Below, one piece after another: positions 38,685-48,555 of a DNA stretch of 64,000 bases. Where the stretch lies: contig JANQRH010000013.1 of the NCBI GenBank assembly GCA_028284625.1, positions 1 to 64,000 of the forward strand. The letters are read 5' to 3'. How positions within the stretch are numbered: the first letter of the stretch is position 1; each line of letters starts with the position of its first letter. The notes below the pieces were generated by a model, which worked only from the letters and a program-made list of their open reading frames with translations, made no database searches and was not told the DNA's origin. Source of the DNA: Afifellaceae bacterium. GTDB lineage: Bacteria; Pseudomonadota; Alphaproteobacteria; Rhizobiales; Afifellaceae. A program made the translations under genes and the position numbers.

Positions 38685-39956
38685 TCAGTCCTTGATGTAG
38701 GGCTTGCCGTCGGCAGCCGGCGGACGTGCGCGCCCAATCAGACCGGCGACCAGGACAATCGTCGCGACATAGGGCGCCATGGCCAGGAACTCCGAGGGGA
38801 TCGGCGTCTGCAGAATAGCGAGTTTTTGCTGCAGCGAATCGGCGAAACCGAAGACAAGCGCCGCCATCAGCGCACCGACCGGATGCCAGCGCCCAAAGAT
38901 CATCGCCGCAAGCCCGATGAAGCCGCGCCCGCCGGTCATGCCCTCGTCAAAGCGACCGACCGTGCCGAGCGTGAACCACGCGCCGCCGAAGCCGGCCACC
39001 ATGCCGGCCATGGTCACGTTGACGTAGCGCGTCCAGTAGACGTCGATGCCGAGCGTATCGGCGGCCTCAGGGTGCTCGCCGACGGAGCGCGCGCGCAGGC
39101 CGCTCCGCGTATGGAAGAGGTAATAGGTGGAGATCGCCACCAGGATCAGCGCGCCGTAAACGAAGATGTTCTGGCGGAAAAGCACCGGCCCGATCACCGG
39201 CAGGTCGCTCAGGAACGGGATATAGATGGCGCGGAACACCGGCGCGTTGTTGAGGAAGCGAAACTCGGTGAGCACCTGGCTACTCACATAGGATGTCACG
39301 CCAAGGACAAAGAGATTGATCGCCACCCCCGCGACGATCTGGTCAACCCGGTAAGTCACCACCAAAGCGGCGAGGATGAAGCCGAAAAGTCCGCCAACGC
39401 AGATGGCCGCGACCACCCCGCCGATGCCGCCCAGTAGCGAGCCGACGACTGCGCCGGTGAAGGCGCCGGCCAGAAGCATGCCCTCAATGCCGATATTGAT
39501 GACCGCGACGCGCTCCGACAGCACGCCGGCAAGCCCGCCAAGCGCAATCGGCACGGCGCGCACGAAGGTGGCCTGCAGCATGCCGGTCAGCGAGAAGGAT
39601 TTGCCGGCCGTCGCCCAGGCCAGGAACGCCGTCACGGCAAGCAGAAAGCCGAGACCGAGGAGCAGGCTCGACCAGCGCGCGCCGCCGCGCATGAAGAGGC
39701 GAATGCCGAAGAAGGCGAGAACAGCTGCGATCACATAGGAATAGCCCGCCGCGGGGACGACGATGTTAGGCAGCGCGAACGGATCGTTCGGCCGCGTCAG
39801 ACGGAAGGCGGCATCGCCTTCGCCGACAGAGCCGAAGCCGAAGACGCTGGCCACAAAGACCGCCAGCACGAGCAGCAGCCCGCCGACGATGCGCGTCTGG
39901 CGCTGGCGGCTGACCTCGATATCCTTGGCGCCGATGGCGGCTTCGCTCACGGCCAT
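38685..39956 (-). CDS. ABC transporter permease, BMP-type importer (second permease)
   Basis: Membrane permease of 423 residues, family BPD_transp_2, with about ten helices; a long N-terminal cytoplasmic and first-helix section precedes the core. AVINIGIEGMLLAGAFTGAV is the family's most conserved helix and FGGAWFTLGTVGRFDEGMTG is near the C-terminal conserved loop. It would form the channel with the permease encoded just upstream (4-bp gap). The four-gene set matches the nupNOPQ/BMP nucleoside importers, and the divergent salvage genes support nucleosides as cargo. Confidence 0.88.
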   Translation of the reverse strand: MAVSEAAIGAKDIEVSRQRQTRIVGGLLLVLAVFVASVFGFGSVGEGDAAFRLTRPNDPFALPNIVVPAAGYSYVIAAVLAFFGIRLFMRGGARWSSLLLGLGFLLAVTAFLAWATAGKSFSLTGMLQATFVRAVPIALGGLAGVLSERVAVINIGIEGMLLAGAFTGAVVGSLLGGIGGVVAAICVGGLFGFILAALVVTYRVDQIVAGVAINLFVLGVTSYVSSQVLTEFRFLNNAPVFRAIYIPFLSDLPVIGPVLFRQNIFVYGALILVAISTYYLFHTRSGLRARSVGEHPEAADTLGIDVYWTRYVNVTMAGMVAGFGGAWFTLGTVGRFDEGMTGGRGFIGLAAMIFGRWHPVGALMAALVFGFADSLQQKLAILQTPIPSEFLAMAPYVATIVLVAGLIGRARPPAADGKPYIKD

Positions 39957-39960
39957 TGGG

Positions 39961-41145
39961 TCACCCGCTTTCCTCCGATGCCGGCTCTGACGGTGGCGCT
40001 CTGCTCGTGCCCTTTTCCTTAGGGCGTTCCTTCTGGAACGCCCACGGGAAGATGGTGCGTACCAGCATTGGCGCGGCGATGAACACGATGATCAGCGCCT
40101 GGATGATGGAAATGAGGTCGATCGAGACGCCGGCGGAGACCTGCATCTGCCGCCCACCGGCCTCAAGCGCGCCGAACAAAAGCCCTGCCAGCAGAACGCC
40201 GATCGGATGCCCGCGTCCCAGAAGCGCCACGGCGATCGCGTCGAAGCCGATGCCGGCGGAAAAGTTCGGCGAAGCACGGCCGAGCACGCCGAGCACCTGG
40301 TTGGCGCCGGCAAGACCCGCCAACGCGCCGGCGATCGCCATGACCGCGACGATCAGGAATCCGGAGCGCATGCCGGCATAGCGCGCCGCGTCGGGATTGG
40401 CGCCGGCGGAGCGGAACTCAAAGCCGAGCTTGGTCCGGAAGAGCAGCCAATAGATCAGCAGAACGGCGGCCAGCATGACGAAGATGCCCGCGTGCAGCCG
40501 CAGATTGGGATCGAGCCACAGAAGCAGCCTGGGCAGTTCGGCGCTTTCCAGCACCGATTGCGAGATCGGGTCGGCCCGGCCCGGCCTCTGAATCCACGGG
40601 CTGCGCAGGAGGTAATCGACCAGCCGGAACGAGATGAGGTTCAGCATGATAGTGGTGATCACCTCATGCGCCCCGGTGGCGGCGCGGAGCCATCCGGCAA
40701 TCGACGCCCACAGCGCGCCGAAGAGCGCGCCGGCAAGAAGCGCCAGCGGCAGATGGATGACGAGCGGGAGCCCGGCAAACGAAAAGCCGACGACGACGGC
40801 CGCCATGCCGCCGATGAGGAGTTGGCCCTCCGCGCCGATATTGAACAGGCCGGCGCGGAAACCGAGCGCGATGCCGAGCCCGGCGAGCGTCAAGGGCGCT
40901 GCGGCGGTCAGTGTTTCCGATAGCGCCGAGACGGAGCCGAGCGAACCGGTGAACAGCGAGCCGAAGGCCGCCTGGATCGTGCCCAGGCTGACGCCGGTGG
41001 CGAGCATCGTGATGCCACCGAGGATCAGCGCGACGATCACCGCGAAGATCGGTACGATGACGACCTCTTCCACTGTGAAGCGGGTGACCACCGCGCGCTT
41101 CAGAAGCTCGCGCGACAGCGGCTCGCGTTTGGTATCGTCGCTCAC
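39961..41145 (-). CDS. ABC transporter permease, BMP-type importer (first permease)
   Basis: Membrane permease of 394 residues that starts with GTG 41145 in a four-base overlap with the ATPase stop. The conserved GFRAGLFNIGAEGQLLIGGM and LLRAATGAHEVITTIMLNL motifs identify the nucleoside/BMP subgroup of BPD_transp_2 permeases. The N-terminal 20 residues are cytoplasmic and polar, then a helix at about 30-55. The C-terminus is a long hydrophilic tail. It works with the neighbouring permease as a heterodimer. Confidence 0.88.
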   Translation of the reverse strand: MSDDTKREPLSRELLKRAVVTRFTVEEVVIVPIFAVIVALILGGITMLATGVSLGTIQAAFGSLFTGSLGSVSALSETLTAAAPLTLAGLGIALGFRAGLFNIGAEGQLLIGGMAAVVVGFSFAGLPLVIHLPLALLAGALFGALWASIAGWLRAATGAHEVITTIMLNLISFRLVDYLLRSPWIQRPGRADPISQSVLESAELPRLLLWLDPNLRLHAGIFVMLAAVLLIYWLLFRTKLGFEFRSAGANPDAARYAGMRSGFLIVAVMAIAGALAGLAGANQVLGVLGRASPNFSAGIGFDAIAVALLGRGHPIGVLLAGLLFGALEAGGRQMQVSAGVSIDLISIIQALIIVFIAAPMLVRTIFPWAFQKERPKEKGTSRAPPSEPASEESG

Positions 41146-42659
41146 GCCGCTTGCTCCCCGGCGACGCCGGCCATGGCGAGGCCGACCTCGTTGACGGTCG
41201 CCTTGTCGCCTTCGAACTCCGCCACGATCCGCCCGCGGAACATCACCAGGATGCGGTCGGAAAGCGACAGAATCTCATCGAGCTCCGTGGAGATGATCAG
41301 CACGCCCACGCCGGAATCGCGCGCCTCCACGATGCGTTTGTGGATGTACTCGATGGAGCCGACGTCAACGCCGCGTGTCGGCTGCGAGGCGACCAGCAGT
41401 TTGATGTCGCGCGACAGTTCACGCGCCACGACCAGCTTCTGCTGATTGCCGCCGGAGAGGTGGTCGGCGTGGTCGAAGATCGACGATGTGCGGACGTCGA
41501 ACGCCGCCACATTCGATGCCGTCTCCTGATAGACGTCGGGCCAGCGCAATGTCGGACCGGACGAGAAGCGCTCGTCGTAATAGGAATTGAGCACCATGTT
41601 CTCGGCGATGTTGAACTCGCCGATAATCCCGGAGCGCTGACGGTCCTCAGGGATGTGCGCCATGCCAAGCTGATGCCGCCGGCGCGCTGAGGCGTGCGTC
41701 ACGTCTTCGCCGAGGAACGATACGCGGCCGCGTAGCGGCGTCCTGAGCCCGGTCAGCGCCTCCACCAGCTCCGTCTGGCCGTTGCCCTGCACGCCGGCAA
41801 TGCCGACGATCTCGCCCGCGCGAACCTGAAGCGCGACTTCGTTGACCGCCATCTCCTCGCGCTCGTCGAGCACATTAAGGTCGCTCACGTCGAGGAGAAC
41901 GTCGCCCGGCTGGACCGGCTCCTTCTCCACCTCAAAACGCACCTGCCGCCCGACCATCATCTCGGCCAGATCGGCATCGGTCGCGGTCTTGGGGTCGCCT
42001 TCGCCGACGATCTGACCGGCGCGAAGGACGCTGATGCGGTCGGCGACCTCGCGCACCTCGTGCAGCTTGTGCGTGATGAAGACCAGTGCTTTCCCCGCGT
42101 CGCGGAGTGAGCGCACGATGCCGAAGAACTCCGTCACCTCCTGCGGCGTAAGCACCGCCGTCGGCTCATCGAAGATGAGCACGTCGGCGGAGCGGAAGAG
42201 CACCTTGATGATCTCCACCCGCTGCTGAATGCCGACGGGGATCTCCTCGATGATCGCGTCGGGATCGACCTCAAGGCCGTATTCGGCGCTGATCTGGCGG
42301 ACCTGCTCGCGCGCCGTCTCGATGTCCAGCCGGTCGAATCGGCCGGTGGGCTCCACGCCAAGCACCACGTTCTCCGCCACGGTGAAGACGGGCACGAGCA
42401 TGAAGTGCTGATGCACCATGCCGATACCGGCGCGGATGGCGTCGCCTGCGCCATCGAAGCGGGCCGGCTTCCCGTCGATGAGGATCTCGCCCTCATCGGC
42501 GCGATAAAGGCCGCTCAGAATGTTCATCAAGGTGGTCTTGCCGGCGCCGTTTTCGCCAAGCAGCCCGAGAATCTCTCCGGCCCGAATCGTCAGATTGACG
42601 TTGGAATTGGCAACGACCTCGCCAAACCGCTTGGTGATGCCGCGTAGCTCGATGTCCAA
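41142..42659 (-). CDS. ABC transporter ATP-binding protein, tandem NBD (BMP-type importer)
   Basis: Double ATPase of 505 residues. NBD1 has Walker A GLLGENGAGKTT and Walker B VLIFDEPTAVLTP; its signature is a weak VGIQQRVEIIKVL. NBD2 has a degenerate Walker A, GVQGNGQTELVEAL, and a good signature LSGGNQQKLVVARELS, followed by LLVASQPTRGVDVGS. This asymmetry is normal for carbohydrate and nucleoside importers. It lies between the binding protein and the permeases; the 91-bp gap to the binding protein is the largest in the operon and may allow extra binding protein to be made. Confidence 0.9.
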   Translation of the reverse strand: MDIELRGITKRFGEVVANSNVNLTIRAGEILGLLGENGAGKTTLMNILSGLYRADEGEILIDGKPARFDGAGDAIRAGIGMVHQHFMLVPVFTVAENVVLGVEPTGRFDRLDIETAREQVRQISAEYGLEVDPDAIIEEIPVGIQQRVEIIKVLFRSADVLIFDEPTAVLTPQEVTEFFGIVRSLRDAGKALVFITHKLHEVREVADRISVLRAGQIVGEGDPKTATDADLAEMMVGRQVRFEVEKEPVQPGDVLLDVSDLNVLDEREEMAVNEVALQVRAGEIVGIAGVQGNGQTELVEALTGLRTPLRGRVSFLGEDVTHASARRRHQLGMAHIPEDRQRSGIIGEFNIAENMVLNSYYDERFSSGPTLRWPDVYQETASNVAAFDVRTSSIFDHADHLSGGNQQKLVVARELSRDIKLLVASQPTRGVDVGSIEYIHKRIVEARDSGVGVLIISTELDEILSLSDRILVMFRGRIVAEFEGDKATVNEVGLAMAGVAGEQAA

Positions 42660-42750
42660 AGCCGGCTGCCCCGCCCTATTTGCCCCGCCTGCTTGCTATG
42701 AACGCCGCGCAGTGGAGCGCGGCGTTCGCTTCTTGGTCTCTTCGGTCCGC

Positions 42751-43791
42751 TCAGCCCTTTACGGAGATTGAGCCGTCGATGATGCCACTGCTGATGGCTT
42801 CAAGCTCCGCCTTCAGCTCGTCGGAAACCGCTGAGTCAAGATCATGGAACGGCGCAAGGCCGACGCCGCCATTTTCCAGCGTTCCCACGATCACACCGCC
42901 TTCCCAATCGCCCATGGCTGCCTCGATGGCCGCAACGACCGTGGCGTCCATCTTCTTCAGGACCGACGTCAGATAGACGTGCTGCTTCTCCGGGTCGGTG
43001 TTGTACTGGTCGGCGTCGACGCCGATGATCTTCAGCTGATCGGTGCCGAGCTCGTCGGCGAGCGCCGCGGAGCCAAGGCCGACCGGACCGGCGACCGGCA
43101 TGACGATGTCGGCGCCCTCGTCGTAGAGATTCTGAGCAAAGGCGCGGCCGTCATCGAGCGAGTCGAAATTGTTGGTGAAGAGGCCTTCGCGTGAATCCAC
43201 GTCCCAGCCGAGCACTGTGACGTTCGTGCCCTTCTGCGCGTTGTAATAGTCGACGCCGCGTACGAAGCCGTCCATGAAGATCGTCACCGGCGGAATGTTG
43301 ATGCCGCCGAATGTGCCGACGATGCCGGACTTGGAGACGCCGGCGGCAAGATAGCCGGCGAGGAAGGCGGCCTCGTCCGTCGCGAAGACCTGCCCGAGAA
43401 TGTTCGGAGCGGGCGGATCATAGGCGAAGTCGACGATGGAGAATTTCTGGTCCGGATTGGCATCCGCCGCCGTCTTCGTGGCGTCGCCAAGCAGGAAGCC
43501 GACCGTCAGGATCAGGTCGCAGCCTTCGGAGATGAAGGAGTTGATGTTCGGCTCGTAATCGGTCTCCGCGCTCGATTCCAGAAGCTTCCCTTCAACGCCG
43601 AGCGACGCCTGCGCGTCCTGCACGCCCTTCCAGGCCGTCTGGTTGAAGCCCTTGTCGTCGACGCCGCCGGTGTCGGTCACTTGGCAAGCCGAAAATGCGG
43701 CGGCTTGCGAGGACATGACGCCGAACATGACGGCTGTGGCGAGAGCGGCAAGCGAGGCCGCGTAAGCTCGTGGTTTCAAGTCTTCCTCCAT
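42751..43791 (-). CDS. BMP family ABC transporter substrate-binding protein
   Basis: Periplasmic binding protein of 346 residues from ATG 43791; the frame remains open further upstream but without a signal peptide at its start. Residues 1-31 are an export signal ending SSQAAAFSA. The mature protein starts CQVTDTGGVDDKGFNQTAWK, the BMP (Med/PnrA) signature, and contains VGFLLGDATKTAADANPDQK and VVAAIEAAMGDWEGGVIVG. A cysteine stands exactly at the expected mature start, but the -3 to -1 residues FSA are a poor lipobox. PnrA-type proteins bind purine nucleosides. Divergent from the nucleoside salvage genes. Confidence 0.9.
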   Translation of the reverse strand: MEEDLKPRAYAASLAALATAVMFGVMSSQAAAFSACQVTDTGGVDDKGFNQTAWKGVQDAQASLGVEGKLLESSAETDYEPNINSFISEGCDLILTVGFLLGDATKTAADANPDQKFSIVDFAYDPPAPNILGQVFATDEAAFLAGYLAAGVSKSGIVGTFGGINIPPVTIFMDGFVRGVDYYNAQKGTNVTVLGWDVDSREGLFTNNFDSLDDGRAFAQNLYDEGADIVMPVAGPVGLGSAALADELGTDQLKIIGVDADQYNTDPEKQHVYLTSVLKKMDATVVAAIEAAMGDWEGGVIVGTLENGGVGLAPFHDLDSAVSDELKAELEAISSGIIDGSISVKG

Positions 43792-43963
43792 TGGCAATGA
43801 CACTGCCCCTTTGTGCGCGCGCCGCCGAAAAGGAGGGCGGCATGCTGGACAAAGGCTGGCGGCGAGCTTCGCATTTTCGTAACAGATCGCCAAGGCTCTT
43901 TGGCCGGATGGGCCTTTTGTGACAGGCTCGATTTCCCGCCAATTGGGCCGGACAGGAGACCAA
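43792..43963. promoter_or_regulatory. Divergent intergenic region of the nucleoside island
   Basis: 172 bases between the BMP binding protein (minus) and the CAP lipoprotein (plus). It must hold both promoters. I see short stems (GCCAAGGCTCTTTGGC around 43889) but no palindrome that I can assign to a known nucleoside regulator such as DeoR or NupR-type proteins. Confidence 0.4.
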
Positions 43964-44542
43964 ATGCGACAACGCGTTACCGGTTCGCCTCGCTGGTTGA
44001 AAGGCGCACTGCCGGCAGCCGCCGCCGCGGCCCTCCTGGCGCTCGCCGCATGCAGCACCACCGGAGGGAGCGCTCCGCCCAAAGAGGTGCGGAAAGTGAC
44101 GCCGATCGCCGTTGACGCCGGCCGCGCCGCCCGAATGATCAGCGCCTACCGGGCCGAGCATGGCCTCGGCCGCGTGCGCGTCGATCCCCGGCTGATGAAA
44201 GTCGCCGCCGACTATGCGCGCGTCATGGGCGAGCGCGACACGATCAAGCACGGCCTCGGCCGCTCGCTGCCGCGCCGCACCGAGGCCGCCGGTTATGATT
44301 GGGGCTATGTGTCGGAAAACCTCGCGGCAAGCTACGATAGTGTTGATGACGCGATGCGCGGCTGGAAGGCGTCGAAGCGCCACAACAAGAACCTGCTAAA
44401 TCAGTACTCTACCGACATCGGCATTGCGGCCGTGTCGACGCCGCCGGGCTCCGCCCATCGCAATTACTGGGCGCTGGTCTTGGGTCTGGTCCAGCCTGAG
44501 AACCTCGTCGCCCGCACAGCCGACGGGAGTGCGACACGATGA
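43964..44542 (+). CDS. CAP (SCP/PR1) domain lipoprotein
   Basis: Predicted outer- or inner-membrane lipoprotein of 192 residues. ATG 43964 follows AGGAG, and the signal ends in LLALAACSTTGG with a proper lipobox, so Cys30 or so would carry lipid. The CAP domain has RMISAYRAEHGLGRVRVDPR, GERDTIKHGLGRSLPRRTEA (the H of the CAP cavity) and GYVSENLAASYDSVDDAMRG. Bacterial CAP proteins bind sterols, lipids or cell-wall ligands; the role here is unknown. Its stop overlaps the cdd start by four bases, an unexpected coupling of an envelope lipoprotein with a cytosolic salvage enzyme. Confidence 0.85.
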   Translation: MRQRVTGSPRWLKGALPAAAAAALLALAACSTTGGSAPPKEVRKVTPIAVDAGRAARMISAYRAEHGLGRVRVDPRLMKVAADYARVMGERDTIKHGLGRSLPRRTEAAGYDWGYVSENLAASYDSVDDAMRGWKASKRHNKNLLNQYSTDIGIAAVSTPPGSAHRNYWALVLGLVQPENLVARTADGSATR

Positions 44543-44937
44543 ACGCAAGCGAGCTCTTTAATGCGGCGAGGGCGGCGATGCGCCACGCCCATGCGCCGTA
44601 TTCGCAGTTCCCGGTTGGCGCAGCACTTGTCACCGACACCGGCAAGCTCTTCAGCGGATGTAACATCGAAAACGCCAGCTACCCGGAGGGCTGGTGTGCG
44701 GAGACCACAGCACTTGCACATATGGTCATGGCCGGCGAAAGCAAAATCGCCGCCGTGGCCGTGGTCGCAGAGAAGATGGCGCTGATCACACCGTGCGGCG
44801 GCTGCCGTCAGCGGCTGAAGGAGTTCGGCGCGCCCGACACGTTGGTGCATCTCTGCGACGAAAGCGGCGTGGTGGAGACCGTGACGCTCGGCGACCTGCT
44901 TCCCAAGGGCTTCGCACTTCCCGGTGACAGCGGATGA
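44539..44937 (+). CDS. cdd: Cytidine deaminase
   Basis: Zinc enzyme of 132 residues that converts cytidine and deoxycytidine to uridine and deoxyuridine; short tetrameric type. The zinc ligands are Cys53 in GWCAETTALAH and Cys86 and Cys89 in TPCGGCRQRL, with Glu55 as proton shuttle. FSGCNIENASYPEGW binds the ribose. Start overlaps the lipoprotein gene and stop overlaps punA, both by four bases, so the products are translationally coupled. It opens the salvage run cdd-punA-deoA-deoB-upp. Confidence 0.95.
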   Translation: MNASELFNAARAAMRHAHAPYSQFPVGAALVTDTGKLFSGCNIENASYPEGWCAETTALAHMVMAGESKIAAVAVVAEKMALITPCGGCRQRLKEFGAPDTLVHLCDESGVVETVTLGDLLPKGFALPGDSG

Positions 44938-45764
44938 GCGGCGGCGCCGCGACATCGGCCGCGCAGGCAAATGCGGCGCTGATCCGCTCCCGCGCGGAGC
45001 GTTCGCCGCAGATCGGCCTCGTGCTCGGCTCCGGCCTCGGCAGTTTTGTGGAGGCGATCGACGACGCGGTGGCGATCCCCTACGACGCGCTTGACGGCTT
45101 CCCCAAACCATCCGTGTCCGGCCATGCCGGTTCACTGGTCATCGGCCGCATTCAGGGCACGCCCATCGCCGTGATGGCGGGCCGAGCGCATTACTACGAG
45201 CATGGGCGCGCCGATGTGATGCGACCCGCGCTGGAAACGCTGCAGGCGCTCGGCGTCGGCGACCTGATCCTGACCAATGCCGCCGGCGGGCTGCGTGATG
45301 ACAATCCGCCCGGATCGGTGATGCTCATCACCGACCACATCAATCTCGGCGTCCGTAATCCGCTGATTGGCGAGGAAAGCGACGCGCGGTTCGTCGGCAT
45401 GACCCAGGCCTATGATTCCGCGTTGCGCGAAGCGGCGCTGACGGCCGCCGAGTCAGAAGGCATCGCGTTGCATCAAGGCGTCTACATGTGGTTCTCCGGG
45501 CCGAGCTTTGAAACGCCGGCGGAGATCCGCGCCGCGCGTCACCTCGGCGCCGACGCCGTCGGCATGTCCACCGTGCCGGAGGTGATTCTGGCGCGCTTTC
45601 TGGACCTCAGAGTGCTCGCCTTTTCCGTCATCACCAATTATGCCGCTGGCATGACCGGCGCTGAGCTGTCGCACCAGGAGACGAAGGACGTGGCGCCGCG
45701 CGGCGGCGAGAAACTGACGCGGCTGCTGAAGCACATGCTGGCGGCCTGGCCGGAGCGCAACTGA
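44934..45764 (+). CDS. punA: Purine-nucleoside phosphorylase
   Basis: Trimeric-type (family 2) phosphorylase of 276 residues that splits inosine, guanosine and their deoxy forms into base and (deoxy)ribose-1-phosphate. The N-terminal phosphate loop is [12 protein letters not shown], followed by [30 protein letters not shown] and the base-binding [37 protein letters not shown] is the family's C-terminal signature. It starts inside the cdd stop (ATGA) and its own stop overlaps deoA by one base. Confidence 0.93.
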   Translation: MSGGAATSAAQANAALIRSRAERSPQIGLVLGSGLGSFVEAIDDAVAIPYDALDGFPKPSVSGHAGSLVIGRIQGTPIAVMAGRAHYYEHGRADVMRPALETLQALGVGDLILTNAAGGLRDDNPPGSVMLITDHINLGVRNPLIGEESDARFVGMTQAYDSALREAALTAAESEGIALHQGVYMWFSGPSFETPAEIRAARHLGADAVGMSTVPEVILARFLDLRVLAFSVITNYAAGMTGAELSHQETKDVAPRGGEKLTRLLKHMLAAWPERN

Positions 45765-47104
45765 TGCCAGTCCTTCCGCAAGAGATCATCCGCAAGAAGC
45801 GCGACGGCGCTTCACTCACGCGCGACGAGATCGCCTTCCTCATCAGCGGCCTGACGGAGGGCTCCGTCTCTGAAGGGCAGGTCGCGGCCTTCGCCATGGC
45901 CGTCTTCTTCCAAGGCATGAACATGGAAGAGCGCGTCGGCCTGACGCTGGCGATGCGCGATTCCGGCGACGTGCTCAATTGGCCCGACGCCACGGGGCCG
46001 GTGCTTGACAAGCACTCCACCGGCGGCGTCGGCGACAATGTCTCGCTCATGCTCGCCCCGATCGTCGCCGCATGCGGGGGTATCGTGCCGATGATTTCCG
46101 GCCGCGGGCTCGGCCATACCGGCGGCACGCTCGACAAGCTCGATTCCATCCCCGGATATCAAAGCCAGCCCGACGAGGCGCTCCTGCGCGCCGCCATCAC
46201 CCAGGCCGGCTGCGCCATCATCGGCCAGACCGGCGACCTGGCGCCCGCCGACAAGCGCTTCTATGCCATCCGCGATGTCACCGCGACGGTGGAATCGGAT
46301 GCGCTGATCACCGCCTCCATTTTGTCGAAGAAACTCGCCGCCGGCCTTCAAGGCCTGGTGCTCGACGTGAAGACGGGCACCGGCGCCTTCATGGCGGAAT
46401 ACGATGCGGCGAAGGAACTCGCGGAGAGCCTGGTGGCCGTCGCCAACGGCGCCGGGCTGAAGACCAGCGCGTTGATCACCGACATGAACGAGCCGCTTGC
46501 ATCCGCCGCCGGCAACGCGGTGGAGGTGATGAACGCCGTGGCCTTTCTCACGGGCGAACATCGCGACCCGCGCCTTGATGGCGTCGTCCACGCGCTTGCC
46601 GTTGAGATGCTACTGCTCGGCAACGTCGTTGCGGGCGTTGACGAAGCGGATGCGCTGATTGAGCGTGTCCTGCATGACGGCCGGGCGGCGGAGCACTTCC
46701 AGGCTATGGTGAGCGCGCTTGGCGGTCCGGCTGATTTCGTCGAGCACCCGAGCGCCTATCTGCCGCATGCGCCAGTCACCGAAGCAATCATGCCGAACGA
46801 GGCGGGCACGGTCGCGGCGATCGACACGCGCGCGCTCGGGCTGACCGTGGTGACGCTCGGCGGCGGCCGCACGCGACCGGAGGACACGATCGACCATTCC
46901 GTCGGGATGACCCATCTTGCCGGCATCGGCGACGCGGTCGGGCCGGAGGGGCCGCTTTGCCTCGTGCATGCCCGCGACAACGATGCCGCATCCGCCGCTG
47001 CGGCGACAATCCGCGCCGCTTACAAACTCGGCGAGCCGGCATCCGATCGCCGCTACGTCTATGAGCGGGTAGGCGGAGAGCCCCCCGACACGGCGCAAAG
47101 CTGA
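45764..47104 (+). CDS. deoA: Thymidine phosphorylase
   Basis: Phosphorylase of 446 residues that converts thymidine, deoxyuridine or uridine and phosphate into base and pentose-1-phosphate. The phosphate-binding [20 protein letters not shown] and [19 protein letters not shown], together with [20 protein letters not shown], are diagnostic. The N-terminal helical domain starts [20 protein letters not shown]. The start ATG shares its A with the punA stop (TGATG). deoB follows after one base. deoC, which would complete the pathway to glyceraldehyde-3-phosphate and acetaldehyde, is not in the window. Confidence 0.95.
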   Translation: MPVLPQEIIRKKRDGASLTRDEIAFLISGLTEGSVSEGQVAAFAMAVFFQGMNMEERVGLTLAMRDSGDVLNWPDATGPVLDKHSTGGVGDNVSLMLAPIVAACGGIVPMISGRGLGHTGGTLDKLDSIPGYQSQPDEALLRAAITQAGCAIIGQTGDLAPADKRFYAIRDVTATVESDALITASILSKKLAAGLQGLVLDVKTGTGAFMAEYDAAKELAESLVAVANGAGLKTSALITDMNEPLASAAGNAVEVMNAVAFLTGEHRDPRLDGVVHALAVEMLLLGNVVAGVDEADALIERVLHDGRAAEHFQAMVSALGGPADFVEHPSAYLPHAPVTEAIMPNEAGTVAAIDTRALGLTVVTLGGGRTRPEDTIDHSVGMTHLAGIGDAVGPEGPLCLVHARDNDAASAAAATIRAAYKLGEPASDRRYVYERVGGEPPDTAQS

Positions 47105-47105
47105 C

Positions 47106-48326
47106 ATGGCGCGCGCGATTCTTCTGGTCATGGATTCCGTCGGCATCGGCGGAGCGGCCGACGCGGCGGCCTTCGGCGACGAGGGCGCCGACACGCTCGG
47201 CCACATCGCCGCGGAATGCGCCTCAGGCGCTGCCGATCAGGACGGCCTGCGCTCAGGTCCGCTCGCCATCCCCAACATGAACCGGCTCGGCATCGGCCGC
47301 GCCGCGGAAGCATCGGTGGGAACGCATCCCGCCGGCTTGGAGCGCATCGAAAAGCCCGAGGCCATCTGGGCCTATGCCAGCGAGGTCTCCAAAGGCAAGG
47401 ACACGCAGTCCGGCCATTGGGAGATCGCCGGTCTGCCGGTGCCGTTTCAATGGGGCTACTTCCCCGAGACGATCCCCGCTTTCCCGGCGGAGCTGACAGA
47501 CGCGCTGATTGAAGAGGCCGAGCTGCCCGGCATCCTCGGCAACAAGCATGCCTCGGGCACGGACATCCTCGACGAGCTCGGCGAGGAGCACATCAAGACC
47601 GGCAAGCCGATTTGCTACACGTCGCAGGATTCCGTCTTCCAGATCTGCGCGCACGAAGAGCGTTTCGGCCTGGAGCGGCTCTACGACGTCTGCACGATCG
47701 CGCGCCGGCTGTGCGACCGCCTAAGGATCGGCCGCGTCATCGCACGTCCCTTTGTCGGCGAGGCGCGTGACGCTTTTCAGCGCACCGGCAACCGCAAGGA
47801 TTTTTCCGTTCCCCCGCCCGGCGAGACGCTGCTTGACGCTGCTGTCACCGCCAAGCGCGACGTGTGGGGCGTCGGCAAGATTTCCGACATCTTCACCGGC
47901 CGCGGCGTGACCCAGGTGCTGAAGGCGCCCGACAACGAGACGCAGTTCAACGCCACGCTGGAGGCCATGCGCCGCGCCAAGGACGGCGACCTCGTCTTCA
48001 CCAACTTCATCGATTTCGACCAGATTTTTGGGCACCGCCGCGACGTCGCCGGCTATGCCGATTGCCTGGAACAATTCGACAGCCGCCTGCCGAAACTGAT
48101 CGCTGAGCTAAAGCCCGGCGATCTGGTCATTCTCACCGCCGACCACGGCAACGATCCGACCTTCAAGGGCACCGATCACACGCGCGAAAACGTGCCGGTG
48201 CTCGCCTTTGGCCCGAAGATCGAAGGCCGCAATGCCGGCCACCTCATGACTTTCGCCGATATCGCGCAGACCATCACCGGCCATCTGGCGCTGCCGCCCA
48301 TGCGCATCGGCGCCAGCATGATGTGA
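47106..48326 (+). CDS. deoB: Phosphopentomutase
   Basis: Interconverts (deoxy)ribose-1-phosphate and -5-phosphate, linking nucleoside breakdown to the pentose pathway. 406 residues, alkaline-phosphatase superfamily. Metal and phosphate motifs: [18 protein letters not shown] at the N-terminus, [22 protein letters not shown], and [20 protein letters not shown] near the C-terminus. It lies immediately after deoA. The gap to upp holds a large inverted repeat, so upp may be transcribed with or apart from this gene. Confidence 0.95.
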   Translation: MARAILLVMDSVGIGGAADAAAFGDEGADTLGHIAAECASGAADQDGLRSGPLAIPNMNRLGIGRAAEASVGTHPAGLERIEKPEAIWAYASEVSKGKDTQSGHWEIAGLPVPFQWGYFPETIPAFPAELTDALIEEAELPGILGNKHASGTDILDELGEEHIKTGKPICYTSQDSVFQICAHEERFGLERLYDVCTIARRLCDRLRIGRVIARPFVGEARDAFQRTGNRKDFSVPPPGETLLDAAVTAKRDVWGVGKISDIFTGRGVTQVLKAPDNETQFNATLEAMRRAKDGDLVFTNFIDFDQIFGHRRDVAGYADCLEQFDSRLPKLIAELKPGDLVILTADHGNDPTFKGTDHTRENVPVLAFGPKIEGRNAGHLMTFADIAQTITGHLALPPMRIGASMM

Positions 48327-48351
48327 GGGATGAAGCGGAGTGAGGCTGAAG

Positions 48352-48486
48352 CCCTCTCCCCTTGTGGGAGAGGGTGGCCCTTCGCGTTAGCGAAGGGTCG
48401 GGAGAGGGGCATCAGTCCATCCAGGAAAACCCCTCATCCGCCCTTCGGCGGAGCCGAAGGGCACCTTCTCCCACAAGGGGAGAAGG
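48352..48486. repeat. Compound inverted-repeat element (Z) between deoB and upp
   Basis: 135-bp element. Arms CCCTCTCCCCTTGTGGGA (from 48352) and TCCCACAAGGGGAGAAGG (ending 48486) are inverted copies, and each is nearly self-complementary. Two further perfect stems lie inside: CCCTTCGC/GCGAAGGG (48378-48397) and GCCCTTCGGC/GCCGAAGGGC (48440-48462). Rhizobial genomes carry similar intergenic repeats. Confidence 0.85.
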
Positions 48487-48555
48487 CTGGTGCCGTTCCT
48501 CGGCTCGTTGCCATTTCTCCGCGGCCATGTATGAACCTCCACGAGGAGGGCGGCC

